From Bryobacteraceae bacterium (GTDB taxonomy: Bacteria; Acidobacteriota; Terriglobia; Bryobacterales; Bryobacteraceae): a stretch of 64,000 nucleotides of DNA. Of the stretch, positions 63,297 to 64,000 are shown piece by piece. The translations under genes and the position numbers were made by a program. The notes under the pieces were generated by a model. It was not told the origin of the DNA, did not search any database, and saw nothing but the letters and a program-made list of their open reading frames with translations. Where the stretch lies: assembly GCA_026002875.1 (NCBI GenBank), contig BPGE01000001.1, positions 3,906,001 through 3,970,000 of the forward strand, in the 5' to 3' direction. Each line of letters opens with the position of its first letter. The stretch's first letter is position 1.

Positions 63297-64000
63297 ATGG
63301 AAGACGGAAGGAAAGCGCTCCAGATGGCTGGCGAAGCGATCGACGAGTCGATGATGGAGGTCATTCAGATGGGCGAGCTGAGCGGGGCGTCGAAAATGGC
63401 GACCCACATCGCGCAGTACTGCACCTACGCCCAGGCGATTGCACTCAAGCGCCTGAAGGACAGCGGCGCTTACAGGAGGCTGGGCCTGGACTGGGAGCAG
63501 TTCTGCCCGGCTTACCTCGGCCGTACCAGGCCTGTTATCGACGCCATCATCAAGGATCTGGAGCAGCACGGCAAGAAGATCTTCGAGCTGGCCGAGTCCG
63601 CCGGCTGCCGCGTGCCGGGCGAGGTTTACCGGTACATGGACTTCAACGACGACGGCAAGCTGATGATCGAAGGCGAAGAGGTGGATGTCACGCGGGCGAA
63701 CGCGGAGAAGATCCGGGCCTATGTGAAGCAATTGAAGGCGGAGGTGCGGCGGGAGAAGGAGGCGCACCAGAAGTCGGCCAAGCGGCTCACGGAGGCCCTG
63801 GAGGAGAAGAAGGCGCTCGCCAAGGAGGGCGAGGAGCGGGTGCAGAAGCTGCAAGAAGCGCTGGAGCAGGAGCGCAATGCGCAGTACCGCTGGACAAAGG
63901 ACCCGCTGCATTCACGGATGCTGGACATCCAGACGCAGCTTCTGTTGCAGGCGACGAGGCTGCGGGGGCTGTTGAAAGAGGAACTCAACGAGCGGCAGAT
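63297..64000 (+). CDS. Coiled-coil DNA-binding-like protein, partial
   Basis: At least 234 residues; runs off the right edge. GGGAGG lies 5-6 bases before the ATG. Residues 1-120 carry RLKDSGAYRRLGLDWEQFC and YLGRTRPVIDAII, a helical pattern like DUF3102/KfrA-type plasmid DNA-binding proteins. From about 140 on there is a long charged coiled coil (KAEVRREKEAHQKSAKRL). Most likely a DNA-binding partition or regulatory protein of the element; identity is not settled. Confidence 0.6.
   Translation, partial: MEDGRKALQMAGEAIDESMMEVIQMGELSGASKMATHIAQYCTYAQAIALKRLKDSGAYRRLGLDWEQFCPAYLGRTRPVIDAIIKDLEQHGKKIFELAESAGCRVPGEVYRYMDFNDDGKLMIEGEEVDVTRANAEKIRAYVKQLKAEVRREKEAHQKSAKRLTEALEEKKALAKEGEERVQKLQEALEQERNAQYRWTKDPLHSRMLDIQTQLLLQATRLRGLLKEELNERQ

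Larger units (their letters stand above)
60445..64000. mobile_element. Left part of a prophage-like or integrative element
   Basis: Starts after a possibly truncated gene and contains a divergent XRE/HTH regulatory switch, a CII-like protein, closely overlapping small genes and a coiled-coil DNA-binding-like protein with palindromic sites. No integrase, capsid or conjugation gene is seen, since the element continues past the window. Element type (phage, plasmid-like, ICE) is not determined. Confidence 0.55.

Overview
The window is high-GC, densely coded bacterial chromosome, and most likely comes from an acidobacterium of the Solibacter/Bryobacter group (Bryobacterales). The strongest pointer is the secreted protein at 39088-39930, which reads like the C-terminal domain family first defined in Solibacter usitatus (TIGR03437 type). 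A squalene-hopene cyclase, a Ser/Thr kinase with a TonB-type C-terminus, sulfatase and GH88 genes, and a CPALGR/CxxC protein family that I associate with Acidobacteria agree with this. The assignment rests on recognition by eye, not on a search.

Layout. 1-9 kb: a two-gene sugar-phosphate module (a GHMP kinase/nucleotidyltransferase fusion cut by the window edge, plus a GalU-like protein), YbaK, a class A beta-lactamase-like protein, a sulfatase, a threonine dehydratase and a 2-hydroxyacid dehydrogenase. 9-19 kb: an EamA transporter, a PfkB kinase, a ferredoxin reductase operon, dGTPase with a YfgM-like protein, squalene-hopene cyclase, PlsC and a CDGSH protein. 19-27.7 kb: a secreted acidobacterial protein coupled to a GH88 hydrolase, a membrane spermidine-synthase-like protein, an OPT transporter, ferredoxin and a hotdog thioesterase with YqeY. 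27.8-43.1 kb: serine biosynthesis (class V aminotransferase with SerA), DnaB, Dps, a large secreted glycosidase-like protein, UPF0182, a response regulator, secreted proteins, a PLP decarboxylase and a beta-propeller lipoprotein.

43.1-48.2 kb holds no protein gene. It has a cluster of G+C-rich hairpin repeats (also present near 30.6 and 44.6 kb), an A+T-rich leader, and a CRISPR array of 41 repeats and 40 spacers without cas genes in the window. The seven leader-proximal repeats share a changed last base. The reverse complements of at least five spacers contain a clear Shine-Dalgarno plus ATG, so crRNAs made from the leader would be antisense to translation start sites. This is the most interesting signal in the window.

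48.2-60.4 kb: rpoN, hpf, rapZ, nadA, moaA, a GT39-like membrane protein, an Smr protein, a Spy/CpxP-like protein, a kinase-TonB fusion with three 24-bp-spaced GAATTC sites upstream, and small membrane or lipoproteins. 60.5-64 kb: the left part of a prophage-like or integrative element, with a divergent XRE/Cro-type switch (two perfect 16-bp dyads over a consensus promoter whose start point falls on the ATG), a CII-like protein, a chain of overlapping small genes, and a coiled-coil DNA-binding-like protein preceded by a 26-bp perfect palindrome. No integrase, tRNA or rRNA was recognised.

Several genes have a -10-like hexamer 6-7 bases before the start codon, which suggests that leaderless mRNAs are common in this genome.
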